NCBI GenBank assembly: GCA_951802425.1
Contig: OX637805.1
Span: 682,001-746,000 of the forward strand
Length of the DNA stretch: 64,000 bases
Direction: 5' to 3'
Source: Clavaria fumosa
Lineage: Eukaryota > Basidiomycota > Agaricomycetes > Agaricales > Clavariaceae
In this document: positions 36,666 to 48,988 of the stretch, one piece after another
Layout: each line of letters opens with the position of its first letter
How positions within the stretch are numbered: the first letter of the stretch is position 1
Position numbers and translations under genes: made by a program
Notes under the pieces: generated by a model
Told to the model about the DNA's origin: nothing
The model's database searches: none
What the model saw: the letters and a program-made list of their open reading frames with translations, nothing else

Positions 36666-37070
36666 TGTTGAAGGTGCCGTGACATCTTTCAGTGGCGCTT
36701 TGGCACGTGATGCATTACCACGTGCGTTGAGATCGAATGGCGCGCGCCTCCTTGGTCTGCACGCGCAGCCTACGTTTACGCCACAAAGTTTGAAGTAGGA
36801 TCGCTCATGCCCACGGTCATGGTGTGTCCCATCAAGCCGGTCTGCTGCTCCCTACTTAAGTACCTTGCCCCGTATGAGGCCGTATCGGCTATAGATGCGG
36901 ACCATTAACATCCACCCTTCAAGGAGGCGCGCAATGCTTTTACCTCGTGCATCCTGGCATCCTCCACGAGTCCGAGAGCCCGCTCTGACGCGGCTCAACC
37001 AACTTAACATGACTAACGGCTAGAACTCTCATCAACGCCTCTGCTACTCGCTCATTTTCCTTGACTACAA
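36666..37070. other. divergent promoter region
   Basis: 405 bp between the start codons of the large disordered-protein gene and the TmpA-like gene. No RNA gene or repeat recognised. Confidence 0.45.
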
Positions 37071-39378
37071 ATGCCTGGAGCAACCGGATACCATGATCTG
37101 GAGACTGGACAGAAGGATCGCTGGACCCATCGTACTTCCATCCCTTTCAAGAACCAATGTGTGCTTCTATTAGACAAGCCCCTTCCTTCAATACCGCGAG
37201 TCTCTTACTCCCCTCGTCCTCGGCATCCGCCTATTTTGGCACTCAGCGCACATTACCAACTGCAATCTCTGCCAGCGCCATACCAGCAAATACTACCATA
37301 CAGGGTTGTTATCAGTCGTAGGACGCGCTTGGAGCTCTGGTTCAACACTTACAGGCAAGCATTACCACTCTGCTACTCCATGACAACCTCTCACATTACT
37401 TGTTTGGAAAAGGAGATTCTTCGCATTCGTCCTGAGCCTGAACGTGATCTGGATACTCATTGCTGCAAGTGGGAAATGGAATTATCCGCGGCGTCGCACA
37501 AGCGCTTTTGTTCTTGGAAATCTGCAAATGGCCGTTTTGGTTCGAAATGAACTTTTCACCCGTTGCCTTTACCTTGCCGTCAATACCTTCTTTGCAAAGG
37601 TAAAAATTTTCTCTTCTAATTTCTAGACACTGTGAATTTATCCCCGCAGTGGCCGCCCTTGTGTATCCGGCTTGCATGCACTTCCGTCCTTCAACACCTT
37701 GGGGGTATCCATTCTGCGTGCGCCGTAGCAGGCCTGCTGTGGCTTGTGTTTCACCTCGGTGCCATTTCGCAAGAAGGATTCCCTTCATCCGTCATCAGCA
37801 TCGGCATCGTCACCCTTCTTACTCTATGTGTTGTCATGGTCAGCGCAATTCCGTGGGTTAGGAACACGCATCACAAGTGAGTACTTTGCACGACGTGAGG
37901 TCGCAATGGCTGATAGCAATCTGTAGTACATTTGAACGGTATCACCGCTTTCCTGGATGGTGAGTCTTCGGAGCTAGCTTTGTTCATGTACTGATATTGC
38001 ACAGGGCTGGATTGATTTTCAGTATTATTATTCACCACGTGTTTATTTCCCGTATCTCTGACGCGATTACGTTTTTCCTTAAAGCATGGATATTCATGGC
38101 CGTCAGTTACAGCTACGACCCCTCCGAGCGCAAATGGATCGTCGAGGGTGGTCGACTCTTCCACCAACAAGACTTCTGGTTCGCATTGTTCACGACGATC
38201 TTGTCAGTGAGCGGGTCCTTTTATGAGGCGCTCTTGCTTAACATCATATTCGTAGCGTTGCCATTCCATGGTGTACTGTAAGAAAGGTCCCCGTGACCAT
38301 TGAAATTGTCTGTATTACTTTCTACCATCCGTTAAGCTATTCGTCACACTCATCCGTTCCCCAGCCCTCGCCCAAAGTGGCGATCCTACGCTTCGAAGGT
38401 GGTATACAGCAAGGCCTCCTTGCGCGTATATCTCGTACGGCTATTTGGGAATATCATGCATTTGGGATCGTTTCGTATGCAACACGCCACCTCGCACTCT
38501 CCGCGCTAACACCCCATGCAGTGTGGGCGTCCACGCGCGTCAACATTACCTCATCTGCGGCGTTCAGGGTGACTTTACTAAGAGCCTTATCCACGATCCG
38601 CCCTCCCACCTCTGGACACGGCAACTCAAGGTAACCGACTTTCCTCTGCCTTTCTGTGGGGGGGCATTGATCAACACCCCTGTGCATGGTCCGCAGTTTC
38701 CCGGAGTTTCTAATACGTCCACGTTGTACACGCGCGGCGTGCGTATCTGCACGGGCACGGGGATTGGCGCTGCCCTGTCCACGTGCCTCCAGGTGCGTGC
38801 TCATGGCGTGTGCGCACAGACCGGAGGATGATCAAATTCCTTATTGGGCATCGCAGAGCCAAGACTGGTGCGAAGCTTTTTGTCTCCCCCTCTCCCAATA
38901 CCTCTGACTTGAGTTTACTTCGGGAGCAGGTATCTGATCTGGATCGGCGCGGACCAGGAGAAGACGTTTGGGAAAACGATCTCCTCTCTCATTCGTCGGG
39001 GCATCGCACCAGCGCGCATGACACTTTGGGACTCGAAGCAAAGAGGTGCGCAAAATACATTTTCCAGCGCGGCGTACACGAGTTGTCTTCTTTGAGCGCC
39101 CAAATGACCTTGTGTTTCTGAGCTTACGAGAGATTTCCAGGCGGTCGGCCAGACGTAATGAAGCTTATTCGGGACGTCTACCGCTCATGGAGAGCTGAGG
39201 TAGTGTTCATCACGTCGAACTGGCAGGGCAACAAGGAGATGATGGAGGGCTGTAAGGAGGCGGGCATACCAGCATTTGTGCGCTCAATTATTTCATTCTA
39301 CCGTTATATCCTTGCGCTTTAGTTAACAAATGGTTGGCGACTCTGCATCTGTTACAGGGCACCTTGTGGGACTTCTGA
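37071..39378 (+). CDS. tmpA: TmpA-like integral membrane flavoprotein (ferric-reductase-like)
   Basis: Resembles Aspergillus nidulans TmpA and the membrane domain of related NRPS-like proteins: several TM helices followed by a ferredoxin-NADP-reductase-like C-terminus. Exon 1 (37071-37354) ends in LELWFNTYR and continues, after a 58-nt GC-AG intron (37355-37412), as FFAFVLSLNVIWILIAAS. Next come SAFVLGNLQMAVLVRNELF, NTFFAKWPPLCIRLACTSVL, LGGIHSACAVAGLLWLVFH, FERYHRFPGWAGLIFSI, then LRFEGGIQQGLLARIS, IWEYHAFGIVSYA and YTRGVRICTGTGIGAALSTC. The last exons give IWIGADQEKTFGK, APARMTLWDSKQRGGRPDV and EVVFITSNWQGNKEMM, ending GTLWDF with the stop at 39376-39378. Many small introns. TmpA has been linked to developmental signalling; the role here is inferred. 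Confidence 0.8.
37355..37412 (+). other. GC-AG intron in the TmpA-like gene
   Basis: The donor is AG|GCAAGC and the acceptor AAAAG|GAG. The frame required for the downstream helices has a TGA at 37379-37381, so exon 1 cannot read through. Joining 37354 to 37413 restores the family pattern WFNTYR-R-FFAFVL. No GT donor nearby gives the same frame. Confidence 0.75.
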
Positions 39379-39607
39379 TATGTATTTATCATAGACTGCA
39401 TGGACAACTGGAGTGAAGGGCTATGGTTCGCATGCGGCACCACCTTTGTAAATGAATTGCTTATGTTAAGTTTTGTAGAATTAGGATGGAAGTTTAGATA
39501 GATATAAGCTATGTCATGTCGTTCAATGCGGAATGAAGCAGTCTGGCTGCATTCTCCTAATTGCTTGTCTCTGCTAGCTACGTAAATCAATCACAACCCT
39601 ATGCCAA

Positions 39608-40827
39608 TCACTTCTCGGATTTTATGAGTGTTTCTGCTGCGAGTGCTTTTACCGTGGGTGCCTTTTCTGTGCGAACCATTGATTCCGGAGAGATGATTGA
39701 AGGTACAAAAATGTTGGCGCGGTACCACATTAATTCTACGAACGGCGGTCAGCGAGTAGAGATAGTGGGTTAATGAATGAAGACTCTTCACCGCGTATTG
39801 AGCAAAGTATATCCCCGAATGCCCTGTTCAGAACATTAGCGATTTAGGCGTAGAAAGTGGCAAACTGAGGCACCGATGAGCAATTCCAGGCTTCAGTTCC
39901 TGTTCGATAGGTCTTGAATTATTGCTCACAGTAGGATACCATCTCCGACAGAGTTCCTGCAAGGAATAAGGCAGATTGAAGTTGTGGCATTGTGGGTGGT
40001 AATACCTTGATAGAGGATACGTCTGTCGGAGAACGCTCAGCTTTGCAAGAAGAAGACGAGATCAACTGGATTCACCAACGATCCTGAATAGCCGAGTAAA
40101 AGCATTAGAATAACTGGGCCAAAAATCGAGCATAGCATAAGTCACCGGTAGTGAAGCCAATCGACGACTTCCGGCATGTGCTCGACCAAGAAAGCCCTAT
40201 CAGCATGTACGGAGTTGCCCGCCATGACGCCTATGCCTGGAGTCGGAATCCACTTCTTGATGTAATTCAACACGGCATTTGCCACATGTGCTTGCGTGAA
40301 CTCGGATTTCAAGCAAGCCTCAGTCAGACCCGACTACAAAAGCGTCAACGTTTCGCAACGCAGAGTCAGGAATGATTACTGTAACACACCAATTTGTGTT
40401 GTTTTGAACACCATTCTCCCATTCTGCGTTCACGAATAGGTGAGAGTCATCGAATGAATGTCACCAGCCTCACTGGTCGAGCACGCATTTGTCAGTCTTC
40501 ACAACAAATTCGACGCCATCGTCGACCAATTGGAGATTCCCGTTAGTAATAATGACCTGCTCCGTTGTAAGCTCAGCCCTTTCTCAAAGCAGAAGACGAA
40601 GAATTCGAGCCCACAGCAATTTCTAGTATTTTATCCTTACGTGGATTCAGTCCTGTCATCTCGCAATCTATCCAGACGAGGGGTCCTGCGTCATAATTTA
40701 GGGGTTTCAAAACCATTTGTCGCTGTACAGCTCGTCGATGAGACAGCAAGTAATGAGGAAACCGTGTTGAGAGTGCTCGTCGTAGGCCAACAACCATTCC
40801 TGGCTCCGTATTTCCTTTTCCATCCAA
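39608..40827 (-). CDS. REX2: oligoribonuclease (DEDDh 3'-5' exonuclease)
   Basis: Degrades very short RNA oligomers to mononucleotides; the yeast homologue Rex2 is mitochondrial. The first exon has LVWIDCEMTGLNPRKDKILE, with the DxE metal ligands. Upstream of it lies an Arg-rich stretch (VVGLRRALSTRFPHYLLSHR) that could be a mitochondrial presequence, starting at Met1 (40827) or Met11 (40797). Later exons give GLTEACLKSEFTQAHVANAV, VMAGNSVHADRAFLVEHMPE, then RIVDVSSIKELCRRWYP across two introns, HRAFGDI with the catalytic His and Asp, and SIRELMWYRANIFVP. The stop is at 39608-39610. Six or more introns. The usual HRALDDI motif is HRAFGDI here: the last Asp is kept, the preceding one is Gly. 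Confidence 0.87.
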
Positions 40828-41034
40828 TAATCAGTGACGGTGTGATCAAGGGCAAGGCGGGCGGAATGTAGTCCTCAATCTTGACAAGGACTAGTAAGAT
40901 GAATACAATTTCAGCTCCAAAGCATTGGATCATAAAAATTACATCATTCTGGTAAGCAGGGTGTAGAGGGTGTATACAGTGAGTCAGGTCAGTCGGAGAC
41001 TGAGCGAATGATGGCCATCAGCCCGCAGGGACAA

Positions 41035-42028
41035 TTAATCACTCTCGTGAAGGTGTCTAACAAAAAGCTCAGCTAATGCAACACTCGAGGTTTGTGAGAA
41101 AGACTCACTGTCCTAGAACCTTGTTCATCCTAAACATGTCAACCTTTTCCGTGTTGAAAACTGCTCTGAGATTGTCGTCACACATAATCTCGCGCCCGTT
41201 CTTAGGATTCTGCAAGCCGTGGCCTTTGATGTATTCCCAAAGCCTTTTGACGACCTGCGGCCGAGATAGTTTATCCGCATCGAGAACGGCCGCCAACGGC
41301 TCACTATTCAGAGAGAAGTTGATCTCTCGAGGGATGATAAATTATATACCGCTCACTCACCTTAAGTTGTATTCCTTCGCGAAACCGCCCTTCGCGGTAC
41401 CGCCAGATTTACGACTGCTCGACTTCCCCCGGTCCAGATCCTTTTCGGCCTCACTCCCATCCGAGAGAACAGTGGCAGCGCTTTTCTTCTTCTTTGCGTT
41501 CTTTCTAGTTGAAGTAGACGAACCATTCAACGAGGGTTGCCCTGTGTTTCTGCGGGACGCTCGACTATTGATCTCGCTCGATAGTCGCCGCGCAAGCTCG
41601 GCGTCGCTGAGCTCCGTTGCACCTCTGCCGCTTTTAGCCATCTTCTTCGCTTTCTTGGTTGACGGGGAGACAACTTCGTCATCCTCGAGATCGTCGTCGT
41701 GATCCGCATGTTTCTTCCCTTCTTTGGGTCTCGGATGCCGGTCGTTGTCTTCCTTCGACTTCCTCTTCCTGTGCTTTGTATCTGTTTCACCCAAGTCCGT
41801 GCTCCCTTGGTCATTTGTCACGGCGGCGAACACACGGGAGATGAGATCATCAAGAGCAGCCCGATTCTCTTTAAGGAATTCCGGGGTCAAGGAAGCCGTG
41901 TCTGATAACTGTTTGCGGACGCGTTTAGCGCTAATTGTGGCAAGGTCGGTTCCCGGAGAGCCAAGAATGCCCCTGATATGTGGTTCCAATGCATCAGCAT
42001 CGAACGGTGTTGTTTCCGGACGCGACAT
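41035..42028 (-). CDS. DEK_C plus SWIB/MDM2-domain protein (UAF30/TRI1-like)
   Basis: Chromatin- or rDNA-transcription-associated protein. The N-terminus (MSRPETTPFDADALEPHIRG) through KRVRKQLSD is a DEK C-terminal-type helical domain, followed by a charged Lys/Asp/Ser linker with likely nuclear localisation signals. The second part, after an intron near 41370-41320, is a SWIB domain: EPLAAVLDADKLSRPQVVKR, LWEYIKGHGLQNPKNGREI and VDMFRMNKVLGQ. The open frame stops at 41105, but a donor GTGAGT after 41109 and an acceptor before 41056 give the family ending VLGQHL and a short tail, stop at 41035. Yeast relatives are Uaf30 (Pol I upstream activation factor) and Tri1; which is orthologous cannot be decided. 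Confidence 0.85.
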
Positions 42029-42244
42029 GCAACAGGAATTTCGTAGAGCTGCTGAGGAACGAGGACGAGGATGACTAGTGCTGGATAGAGGAGGTGATTG
42101 ACGGCTAAATTAGCTGTGAGTTCGACCAAATGGTACCAAACACTGATCCTCCCAATATAATTATGCAATGCAACTATGCGTGTGATGACAAGGTACGCTC
42201 TATTAACCATGTATGTTACAGAGGTGGAGAGAAAAGGGCTCCCA

Positions 42245-45200
42245 TCAGCGTAGAATGGCCCAGTCAACTCGTCGATTATTTTGAGGTGGGTTTCCACCAG
42301 GGTCCCCGTCAGGCAGCTCAGGCTGAGGAACGTCTGGTTGCGCGGCTTGTGGTTGCTGTTGCTGTGGTGGTTGCGGCTGTGGCCGTTGCCCATCCTCTTC
42401 TGCCTCGTGCTCCAAGCGTATCCTGTCCACGAGCCGTCTTCGGACATATAGCAAGATTGAAATCGAGACGCAAAGCAAGACGAGCAACATCGTCTCTCCC
42501 AGCTCGTCCCCGCCTTCTCCACGATACCCACCGCGCAACGCACCCTCGAAATAGTCCTCAGGACCGAAGTCACTGTCACGTTCGCGCTCCGCGTTTCGCC
42601 GATCTCGTGCCCACTATGGTCGAAAGGCGACTCGTTCAAGAGCGAAATTTCGAGCAAACGAACAAACTGACCTCAATTGGGTCTTCTTCTTCAAACTTGT
42701 GCTGGTTGGCTCCATTGCCGTTCAGGCGGCGCCGTTGGAACTCCTCCCGCGCTCTGCCCAAGTACCATTGTCCCTCCTCCTCCTCAACCTCCATTCCTGA
42801 CTCCTCGGGCTGACCGCCATCCATGTGCTCTTCTGAGTTCTTCCCACTATCAAGTTCCCGAGATTCGCCTCGCTTAAGAGCTGCTATGATCATCGCATAC
42901 ATTAGTCACCATATTCGTCAAACCGCTAAATGTCATACCTCCTTCGTCTTGCCTTGAGGTCCATAATGTGAGCCCACCTTCGCGACCCATGATAGTGTGC
43001 CATAGACTCCGACCATAAAGCTTGATGAGCGACAACCCAACCGGAAGGTATGCTTCTGAATTAGTTTCAAGAGCCAAATCATAGTGTCTCTTCGCATTAT
43101 GGAAGTCCTAGCGAGCAGTTGCAACTGAGTCAGCCTCCAAGGGCTGCGAGGAAAAAATGTGCGAGACCCACTTGGGGTACCCCAATGCCGTTCTCATACA
43201 TCCAACCAAGATCCCACATTGCTAGAGCGCTCATGTGGGTATCGGCAGCAGATCGATAGCATCCCGCAGCCCTTTCGAGTCGTGTCGACTGCTCCCCTTC
43301 TGGAATGCCGAGGCCATGGTAATAATAGTCGCCCACCTTGACCAAAGCGTCGGTGTTGTGCTGCGCTGCAGAACGAGTCCAATGGATGAATGCCAGCCGA
43401 GCAGTGTCATTCGATGGTTTGAATGGTGCAAATCGCGTGAGGCGTAAAATGCTTTTATCTGAAGCTGGGTAAGCAAAGAGCCAAGTAACAGAAGGAAATA
43501 TTGACCTTGATCTAGAACGAATGCTAGGTTGTTCTGCGCAACTTCAAAGCCTTGCTCAGCTGCGATCCGCCATTTTAACATCGCTATTGCCTTGCCCCGC
43601 TCTGTACCCGAGTTCCAAGCAAGCTCGGCATCCCTCAGGAGATCCTCGTCCCACAACCCGCGCTCTGCTACTATCTTGTGGAAAGAGACAGCCACGGCGC
43701 ACGATCCCGCTGCCATGTTCGCGGGTAAAGCTGAGTTCATGGCCTGCGCGCCTTGCATCTCCGCCAGATAGTAGTACGCCTCCAAAGGTGAGCCATGACG
43801 AATGGCGAGATCAAAATACGTGGTGGCTAATTTTATCTCGCCCCGTTCTGTTCACGCCGCTCGTGAATGTGAATCGGCGGAAAACTTTGGAGAAACTCAC
43901 GGTAATGATATTTCCCCAAGTTGACTTGTGCTTCCGCCAGCTCCTGACCGGCGGCCATGCCGAAATGCAGCAGCGCCTTCTTGGGGTCCTTCCGGCCGAG
44001 GACAAGTCCATCTCTCCAAATGATGCCCAGCCCGTTGTGGCACTCACGGTCAGAATGCTCTGCCCCGCGCTCAAACCACATCTTCGCCATTGCCGCGTCC
44101 GCCTTGACACCCTCCCCCCGAAGGTACATCCGCCCAAGATAGCCTGCACTCGCGGCGGCGTAGCCCACCTGGCCTTGCACCTCCTCCTTCGTCGATCCCG
44201 TAGGGACGTGTTGCAGCAGATTCACAGGATCCCGTGGCCAGACTTGCCGCGCGATGCGGGTGAAATAAAACCGGGCACGCTGGAAGTCTCGAGGGATGCT
44301 TCCTACACCTTCACTGCCTGACGCGATGCCACCAGGAGATGCGTAGATGCTTCCTTGGTAGAATATTTTCCCTAAACGATACGCAAAATCTGTCTCTCCA
44401 CGTTCGGCATTGAACTGGAAAGTAGAACGTCAGGCATAATTTTAAAGGGGAAGGTGTAAATAACCAGATAATATTCCAAAACATCGTCCCACGTCTCTCC
44501 TGCGGCACGAGCTATGCCGGCTTTGATGGCAGGCCGTTGTGCGTTAAGCCCAGTAGAAGCGACACTTGCACCTGGGCCATATACACCGCCAGCTAGATCC
44601 GAGAGATGTGTTGGAGTGTGTGGAAGGGTTCTTCCTCCAGGCGGGCCGGATAAAAACTTGGCCATTGCTACAGTGATGTTTAGACATGGAGTCGCACTCG
44701 ATTAATCCAGTATGAAGCACCTTTTTCTGACGCTCTCTCGTACCACTCCAGCGCTGTCTTACAATCCTCGTTGGTGCCGATGCCGGACCAGTAGCGGTAC
44801 CCCATGGCCATTTCGGCACCCTTGTCGCCACCGTGGCCTGCAAATGTGTAGTGCAGGAGCGCTTTGGCCTGGTCGACGGAAACAACGTCCGCGTACCCCG
44901 TCGCGTGGAAGAAAGCGAGAAGAGCTCGAGAGGAGGCATTTCCAGTCTCTGAGGCGTGACGTGCGAGCGAGGCGTACGCCAGCACGGGATCGAAAGGGAA
45001 ATGGGTGCTTGGCGGGACCTATGTGTTGACGATTAGATGAGCGAATGGTAAGGTAAGGGACATGGGCAAAAAACTTCTTCTCAAAAAATGTTATGAAGCG
45101 TACCAGAGATATCTTTCCTAAAGTATAAAGGGCGTCCATGTTGCCTAGCTCAGAGGAGTGCTGCAGGAGGTCAAGAACCTTGATGGCCTTGCTACGTGCC

Positions 45201-45928
45201 TCCTCAACACCCTTTTTACGGCCTGCCGCTGCTGCATCACGCGCAAGACCTAGCCCCGCAGCCAGTCGGGTCAACCACGCATGCTGGTGCAATTTCAAAA
45301 GAATCCGGATAGTGCTGCCAACAGGTCCTTGACCCTGCAGGTTCGGAAGAAAGGAAGACAAAAACGAGCCGCCGCCGCTGCTGGAGGACGACGAGGTAGA
45401 TGAAGAAAAGGAGGGTGAGAAGGAAGAGGGAGTGTAGGACGGCGGTTGCGCTGTCAGTGTGGATAAGACGGACATAGCATGCTTGTAGGCGCGAGCAGCT
45501 AGGTAGTAATAGATGTAAACTTGGCCCCGTATAAGATTCACAAGGCGGTGACACACCTTCCGCGACTTGTTCATCTGGCTGAGCGGAAGGGATTGGCTGC
45601 TAAACGGCGTCTAATGAGGTTGGAAGATGGCTGGATCAGAACAAACGCACCCCGGCGGTGTCGCCACTCTCCAAGACTGGCGCATCACGAGCAATGGGTG
45701 TGGATGCCTTCGCCGACCAGTCAGACTTAGAATTTGACTTTCTGAGTAGGCACGCACTTCACGATCCTGCGATGAGGTTTCTTGAGCCAACGAGAAGATT
45801 GCTAAGATTACGAGACAAGCAGCAATCCAGAATGCCTTCTTGCCCAAGGAATGCAATCTAGGACCCATTCTTCCACCGCTTGGGGGAGGTGCAGGACTGA
45901 TATTGTCTGCGTTGGCCGCGAAGTTCAT
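42245..45928 (-). CDS. HRD3: HRD3/SEL1L-like ER-associated degradation adaptor
   Basis: Luminal adaptor of the Hrd1 ubiquitin-ligase complex that presents misfolded glycoproteins for retrotranslocation. The first exon (from 45928) has a hydrophobic signal segment (KKAFWIAACLVILAIFSLAQ). Sel1 repeats fill most of the protein: MDALYTLGKIS, SRALLAFFHATGYADV, AEMAMGYRYWSGIGT, GYLGRMYLRGEGVKADAA, CHNGLGIIWRDGLVLG, AEAQVNLGKYHY, AQNNLAFVLDQ, VGDYYYHGLGIPEG and MWDLGWMYENGIGVPQ. An acidic segment near 42660-42890 precedes a single TM helix (MLLVLLCVSISILLYVRRR, about 42470-42410) and a Pro/Gln-rich cytosolic tail. The order signal - Sel1 array - C-terminal TM matches Hrd3. Exon joins in the first 300 bases after the signal peptide are uncertain. 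Confidence 0.85.
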
Positions 45929-46166
45929 ACGTGTACCTCTCCGAGGTCACGTGTTACAATTCGGAAAGTAGGCGGCGAAAAAGGTACAAATGTGCACTGA
46001 ATTACGCATTAAACGCATACAAAAGCAAGCAAATACATGGAGCAAGAGAAGATATTATGCTACAATGGGGTTGCAATGAGAATGGCGACAAACTGCAGGT
46101 TACTGACGCCAATGAAAAGACACCGAACGTGAAACGTGAGGAACGTGATGGATGCATCAACACTCA

Positions 46167-47451
46167 TCAGTTTAGATTCTGCAACTTAGTCCATTCCTTG
46201 TTGTTTGTATTGAAGTCCACTCCTTTGCGCCTCCACCAAGCCCTTGCCGCTCCGCCGCCACCGATTGCGTCCTCAAGGGCCTCTTCGATATCGCACATGC
46301 GGTACTGGATGGGGAGACCAGACTTGTCCCACCACTCAAGAATTTCCGGTCTGTTGTGGCGCGTGGCACCGATGAGAGCGTCCTGGTCGAACTTCAACTG
46401 CAAGCCGCTACCAAGCCACCAGTCAAGGACGTCGATCCGGCCGTAACAGCTGGCATGATACAACGGGTATTGGTCGTACTTGAATTCCAACTGCGATGTC
46501 GCCCACCACTCAAGTACCTGCACATGCCCCGCGGTGCTCGCCATGTCCATTACCCTGCCAATTTTTAACGGCACTCGCTCCTGATGCCGTTTCCACCATT
46601 CGAGCACCGAGATTTGATTCCGCGCGCTCGCGAATTCAAGTGCGGATTCGGTGTACTCGAATGGCCAGCCAGATTCTAGCCACCAATCTAGTGGCGCGAC
46701 TTGGCCATTGCGCGACGCGCCGTCGATCGTATCCGCAATGACGCCTGACCTCGTGGGCCACGGCATCTCTGGGTGGCGGGAAAGCGCGAGACGCCACCAT
46801 GAGAGGACGCCAACGCGTCCGTGACGGGAAGCTTTAATAGGGATGAGCTCGTGGTCGAAGATGCGCACGAAAAGCTCGTGGTGGTGACTAAAGAGATGCT
46901 CCAGGAGATTCACATAGCTGAAGCGCACGCAAAGGGAGGCACCAATCTTGGTGGGGGGATTGTGCGCCGGGTCTGCGGCCACGAGAGAGGCAAGACACCC
47001 ACGTAGCATGACATGGTCTGTGCTGGATGCATGGGACCAATCTGGAGGACGAGGAAGCGAGGTGGGTACCCCGACCGCTTTCGAGAGCTCCCAATCTCCG
47101 ACATGATCTACGATCTCCGCGATAATCTCAATGGGCAGATCAGACGGCCGACTTCTCGGCGTTGAGGCGAGGTGAAATAAGGATGGTGTCGGCGCTGGGT
47201 CCCGACTATTGAACACGTTACTGGGGAAGTGATATGTGTGAAGATCGTGCTGAGTGAGCCTGGAAGCCAGGTCGGCGTCAGCGCCTGTCGTGGGAAGATT
47301 GCGGACTCTGAGAAAGAGCACAAGTTCTTCGTGGGTCAGGCGACGATAGGCTTTGTGCACGATATCCAACGGCGAGTCGTCAAAGATCTGTTGAAAACAT
47401 TATTGAGGGGTTTTGGAAAAGATGAGCAGAATTTTCATTCGCTCACCACCA
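46167..47451 (-). CDS. SAP-like domain protein with tryptophan-rich (LEWW) repeats
   Basis: A two-codon first exon at 47451-47446 (ATG GTG) followed by a GTGAGC donor joins to IFDDSPLDIVHKAYRR; no closer in-frame ATG exists, since the long open frame starts at a TTG. Residues about 15-45 (LTHEELVLFLRVRNLPTTGA, DLASRLTQHD) look like a SAP helix-turn-helix. LPIEIIAEIVDHVGDWELSK resembles an F-box-like helix. The C-terminal two thirds consist of about six repeats of roughly 30 residues ending in VLEWW, LDWW or ILEWW, resembling diverged ankyrin-type units common in Basidiomycota. Function unknown; a substrate-recognition or protein-binding role is an inference. About 402 residues, one intron. 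Confidence 0.7.
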
Positions 47452-47693
47452 TCCTGGTTAGAAGGACAATAATGCTAGTTCGCCACACGACGCCCACGCG
47501 CCAACTTGCTACAGTCACATGACTTTTCTGGCAGTCACTTGACAACTTTTACAGTACAGGGGGTAATTGTACATTCGAACGTAACGTAACCGATGCTTTC
47601 TGTCCTAACACCCACATCTTCACTTACTCGGCATTACTACGAATTTCAGTGGCACTCCTGCAGACCGACGGTGAGTTTGGCCTTCTAACTAGA

Positions 47694-48423
47694 TCACACG
47701 GTGACTTTGAAACTCTCACCGAGGTGCGCCATCAATCGGTTGCAATTTTGTTCTCGAACACCATCCTCTTCCAAGTCATACTCTTTTAACAACTTCTTGA
47801 TCGTGGCATCTATTCAGAAACCGTTGTTAATCCGCCGGGTTTGTGTGGCCCAAGTGCTTTCTCTTAAAAGCCCCTGGGAAGCAGGACGTACCATCACAAA
47901 CCAGCAATTCATCAACGCTCAGTGGGAGTAAATCGCTCTTAGAGCCATCTTCCTTCAACACTGGGCTTAGCGGTTGACTCAAATGTGCCGCCAGATAATT
48001 CATTTTGCGCGCTTCTCTTTTCGTGGAAAATGCAATACACCGGTGCATGAGCATGCACTACTTTGAAAATCGGATCCGGAATGGAACAAACTCACGAATT
48101 TTCGAATGCACGTTTTACTTGCTCTAATTTCTCTGCGCTTTCTTTTGCCTGTTGTTCTAGAGGAATGCTCACGTGTTCTCCAATGCGGGCCTTCACCTCC
48201 GCCTGTACGGCCTTTGCAACTTCCTCCTCAATCATACTCGTTATCTTAAGCCTTGAAGAACCTTACGTTTTAGTACTGCTTCGTGCGTCTGACTGCGATA
48301 GGAACATGGGGCTCACCGCATCTCACCCTCTACGAGGCGTGGTAGGTCGATTCTCAATAATCCCTTTCTGTCTTCAACATGCTGGTCGAATTTCGCTTGT
48401 TGTTCGACCAGTGCTTGATGCAT
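47694..48423 (-). CDS. small coiled-coil protein, function unknown
   Basis: Four exons join in frame: MHQALVEQQAKFDQHV from 48423, then ITSMIEEEVAKAVQAEV, EARKMNYLAAHLSQPLSP and DATIKKLLKEYDLEED, ending in MAHLGESFKVTV with the stop at 47694-47696. The first half is a charged coiled coil (Glu/Lys/Ala/Gln heptads). The second half (PLSVDELLVCD, KKLLKEYDL, NRLMAHLG) is a compact helical module of a kind I associate with basidiomycete hypothetical proteins. An earlier start is possible because the frame stays open upstream, without an ATG, to about 48549. No function is assigned. Confidence 0.65.
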
Positions 48424-48988
48424 CGCCGTTACCTGCCCGTGACCATCCTGCCGAGCCCATCCATATGCACCGCACAAAGGTTTAGCGAGCGATGAAAGGG
48501 CCGAGCGCACCGATGTCAGTCTCTCGGCGGACAGGACGATACAACCCACAGGGATTTACGCACGAAAGATGGCTTCGCGGAGGTCAACTTGTCTGATTGT
48601 TCATCTAAAGTCGCCAACGTGCTTGAACTTTGCCAGAGTCGAAAAGAGGAATTAATATGCACATGTTGAGATCAGGAACGATGTCTATAGCGTCGAGGCG
48701 CTGATCATAAAAACGTACAGGGTACTCAATGTGTTGTCGATTGACTCTAGAGGATGCCTAATCGCAGAAAGCGGGCCCTGTCTTGGGCTAGGGTGGGACG
48801 CCATTGGTGTTTCGGATCGACTGCGAACACCCTTGGACAAAAACGACGATTATAAGGTACCTCTGCGAGCCCAGCGCGTGGAGACCGCGCGGACATCATG
48901 AGGCCGCGGCACTACTGAGCTTATACGACGACGAAACTGGAAAGCATCTTTATTTGATAGGATTGCTCGATAAGGTCTCTAGAGCGAT
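48424..48988. other. intergenic region, no gene recognised
   Basis: 565 bp between the coiled-coil gene and the hydroxyacid dehydrogenase gene, both on the minus strand. Short open frames in it lack family resemblance. Confidence 0.45.
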
